Assembly: GCA_023389055.1 (NCBI GenBank)
Contig: JAEWFA010000024.1
Coordinates: 1-64,000, forward strand
Reading direction: 5' to 3'
Source of the DNA: Pseudomonadota bacterium
GTDB lineage: Bacteria; Pseudomonadota; Gammaproteobacteria; Burkholderiales; Burkholderiaceae_E
Length of the DNA: 64,000 nucleotides
Position 1 is the first letter of the stretch, and each line of letters starts with the position of its first letter. Shown in pieces: positions 62,823 to 64,000 of the stretch. The position numbers were made by a program, and so were the translations under genes. The notes under the pieces were generated by a model, which was not told the origin of the DNA, did not search any database, and was given only the letters and a program-made list of their open reading frames with translations.

Positions 62823-63895
62823 TGTACGAGTCGTTCTACCGGCTCTCCGGCAAGCCGTTCCAGCTCAGCCCCGATCCGGAGTTCTTCTTCGGCAGCCGCG
62901 GCCACCGGCGCGCGATGGCGTATCTGGAATACGGGCTGCACCAGGCCGAGGGGTTCATCGTGGTCACGGGCGAGGTGGGCGCCGGCAAGACCACGCTGGT
63001 GCAGCAGTTGCTGCGCCGACTGCCGGCGAACAACGTCGTGCCGGTGCAGATCGTCACCACGCAACTCGAGGCCGAAGACCTCGTGCGCATCGTCGCCAGC
63101 TCCTTCGGGCTGCCCACCGACGACACGAACGACAAGTCGACGCTGCTGATCCGGCTCGAAGCCTATCTGCGCGAGCTGCAGGGACAGGGCAAGCGCGCGC
63201 TGCTCATCGTCGACGAAGCGCAGAACCTCGGGGCGCGCGCCATCGAGGAGCTGCGCATGCTGTCGAACTTCCAGCTCGGCACGAAGGCGACGCTGCAGAG
63301 CTTCCTGCTCGGGCAGCCGGAGCTGCGCGACCTGATGCAGCGGCCGGAGATGCGCCAGTTGAAGCAGCGCATCATCGCCGCCTACCACCTCGGCCCGCTC
63401 GATCGGGCCGAGACGCAGCAATACGTCGAGTACCGACTCGCGCACGTGGGCTGGAAGGGAGATCCTTCCTTCGACGCAGCCGCCTTCGATCGCATCTTCG
63501 CGCTCACGCACGGCATTCCGCGCCGGATCAACACGCTGGTCGATCGACTGCTGCTCGCGGGCTATCTCGGCGAGAAGCACGCGCTGGTCGAAAGCGATGT
63601 CGTCGACGTCGCGAGCGAGCTGAAGATGGAATTGGGCCCGCGACGCAATTTCGTCGGCGCGGTGGCGGCGTCGCCCAGCGCGGCCCGCACCAACGGCGGT
63701 ACCGCAGCCGAAGCCGCGCCGGCCGACACCGACGAGGCCGATTCCGCCGACGGCGGACGCACGGCGTCGCTCGCCGCGCTCGAGGAGCGTGTTGCGCTGC
63801 TCGAATCGACCACCGGCATGATCTTCGGCACGCTGAAGAAGGTCCTGCGGATGCTGCGCAGCCGTGCCTCGGACAGCGAGCGAACGGTGGCGTGA
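62822..63895 (+). CDS. XrtA/PEP-CTERM system ATPase (ExeA-like AAA)
   Basis: The 357-residue product is an AAA ATPase of the ExeA-like type linked to exosortase A loci. It starts MYESFYRLSGKPFQLSPDPE, has the Walker A motif GEVGAGKTTL (residues 50-59), Walker B LLIVDEAQNLGARAIEELRM, and a sensor region GQPELRDLMQRPEMRQLKQR. The C-terminal ~75 residues are Ala/Glu-rich and end in a coiled coil (LAALEERVALLE). It shares one base with the barrel gene before it. Its exact role in export is not known. Confidence 0.92.
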   Translation: MYESFYRLSGKPFQLSPDPEFFFGSRGHRRAMAYLEYGLHQAEGFIVVTGEVGAGKTTLVQQLLRRLPANNVVPVQIVTTQLEAEDLVRIVASSFGLPTDDTNDKSTLLIRLEAYLRELQGQGKRALLIVDEAQNLGARAIEELRMLSNFQLGTKATLQSFLLGQPELRDLMQRPEMRQLKQRIIAAYHLGPLDRAETQQYVEYRLAHVGWKGDPSFDAAAFDRIFALTHGIPRRINTLVDRLLLAGYLGEKHALVESDVVDVASELKMELGPRRNFVGAVAASPSAARTNGGTAAEAAPADTDEADSADGGRTASLAALEERVALLESTTGMIFGTLKKVLRMLRSRASDSERTVA

Positions 63896-63909
63896 GCGGG
63901 CACTGCAGC

Positions 63910-64000
63910 ATGCAGCAACCCGCCGTCAACGCGATGTCGATCGACGTCGAGGACTACTTCCAGGTGGCGGCCTTCGCGCCCTACATCGGGCGCGATCGCT
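63910..64000 (+). CDS. XrtA/PEP-CTERM system polysaccharide deacetylase, N-terminal fragment
   Basis: Only 30 codons are in the window. The opening MQQPAVNAMSIDVEDYFQVA and AFAPYIGRDR match the start of the PEP-CTERM-linked deacetylase family, in which MSIDVEDYFQV is the metal-binding first motif of NodB-type deacetylases. It follows the ATPase gene by 14 bases. Its product would remove acetyl groups from the sugar polymer. The catalytic half lies beyond the window. Confidence 0.8.
   Translation, partial: MQQPAVNAMSIDVEDYFQVAAFAPYIGRDR

Overview
The window is a chromosomal segment of a high-GC Gram-negative bacterium, most likely a betaproteobacterium of the order Burkholderiales. The evidence is the combined gene content: a PilG/H/I/J/L chemosensory cluster, glnA-ntrBC, rph-rdgB-hemW beside yicC-gmk-rpoZ-spoT, separate relA and spoT genes, and an XrtA/PEP-CTERM exopolysaccharide locus. 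Genes are tightly packed, with many 1-8 base overlaps and several longer convergent or antisense overlaps. I see no insertion sequence, prophage, CRISPR array or rRNA operon.

Layout. 1-3.7 kb: minus-strand type IV pilus chemosensory operon, cut by the window edge inside its CheA-type kinase. 3.8-18.8 kb: metabolic and housekeeping genes (metY, a hydrolase, membrane proteins, dusA, a LuxR-type regulator, trxC, an OGFr-domain protein, a DsrE-like protein, DAHP synthase, an EAL protein, tRNA-Glu and tRNA-Ala, folD, oligopeptidase A, a DUF4124-glutaredoxin protein). 18.8-25.3 kb: a polytopic membrane protein of the conserved-TM-helix type, then the nitrogen regulation operon glnA-DUF4124-ntrB-ntrC, with a recognisable sigma-54 promoter and an NtrC-type site before glnA. 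25.4-28.9 kb: a TPP-dependent enzyme and an acyl-CoA ligase. 28.9-33.5 kb: minus-strand operon of a Ser/Thr kinase, a PP2C phosphatase, rph, rdgB and hemW, divergent from yicC-gmk-rpoZ-spoT (33.5-37.6 kb). 37.6-46.4 kb: a methyltransferase and a divergent GlxA-type regulator between spoT and greB, then pmbA, a half-length darP, mog, relA and mtfA.

46.6-64 kb: exopolysaccharide region. It opens with the polyprenyl-phosphate sugar transferase, the PrsK/PrsR two-component system and the TPR protein PrsT. A convergent block follows with UDP-HexNAc dehydrogenase and epimerase genes and a divergent lytic transglycosylase. The export gene set then runs to the window end: export lipoprotein, chain-length determinant, tyrosine autokinase, beta-barrel protein, ATPase and the start of a deacetylase. 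These genes would build, polymerise, regulate and export a surface polysaccharide linked to PEP-CTERM protein sorting; the exosortase itself is not in the window.

Points most worth checking: ntrB has no ATG, GTG or TTG near its expected start; nested palindromes lie downstream of prsT; the EAL gene ends inside the antisense strand of tRNA-Glu; darP lacks its C-terminal half; and a pseudo-receiver appears to be fused to the PilG-like regulator. I did not find a clearly new multi-gene system; the unusual items are variations on known ones.
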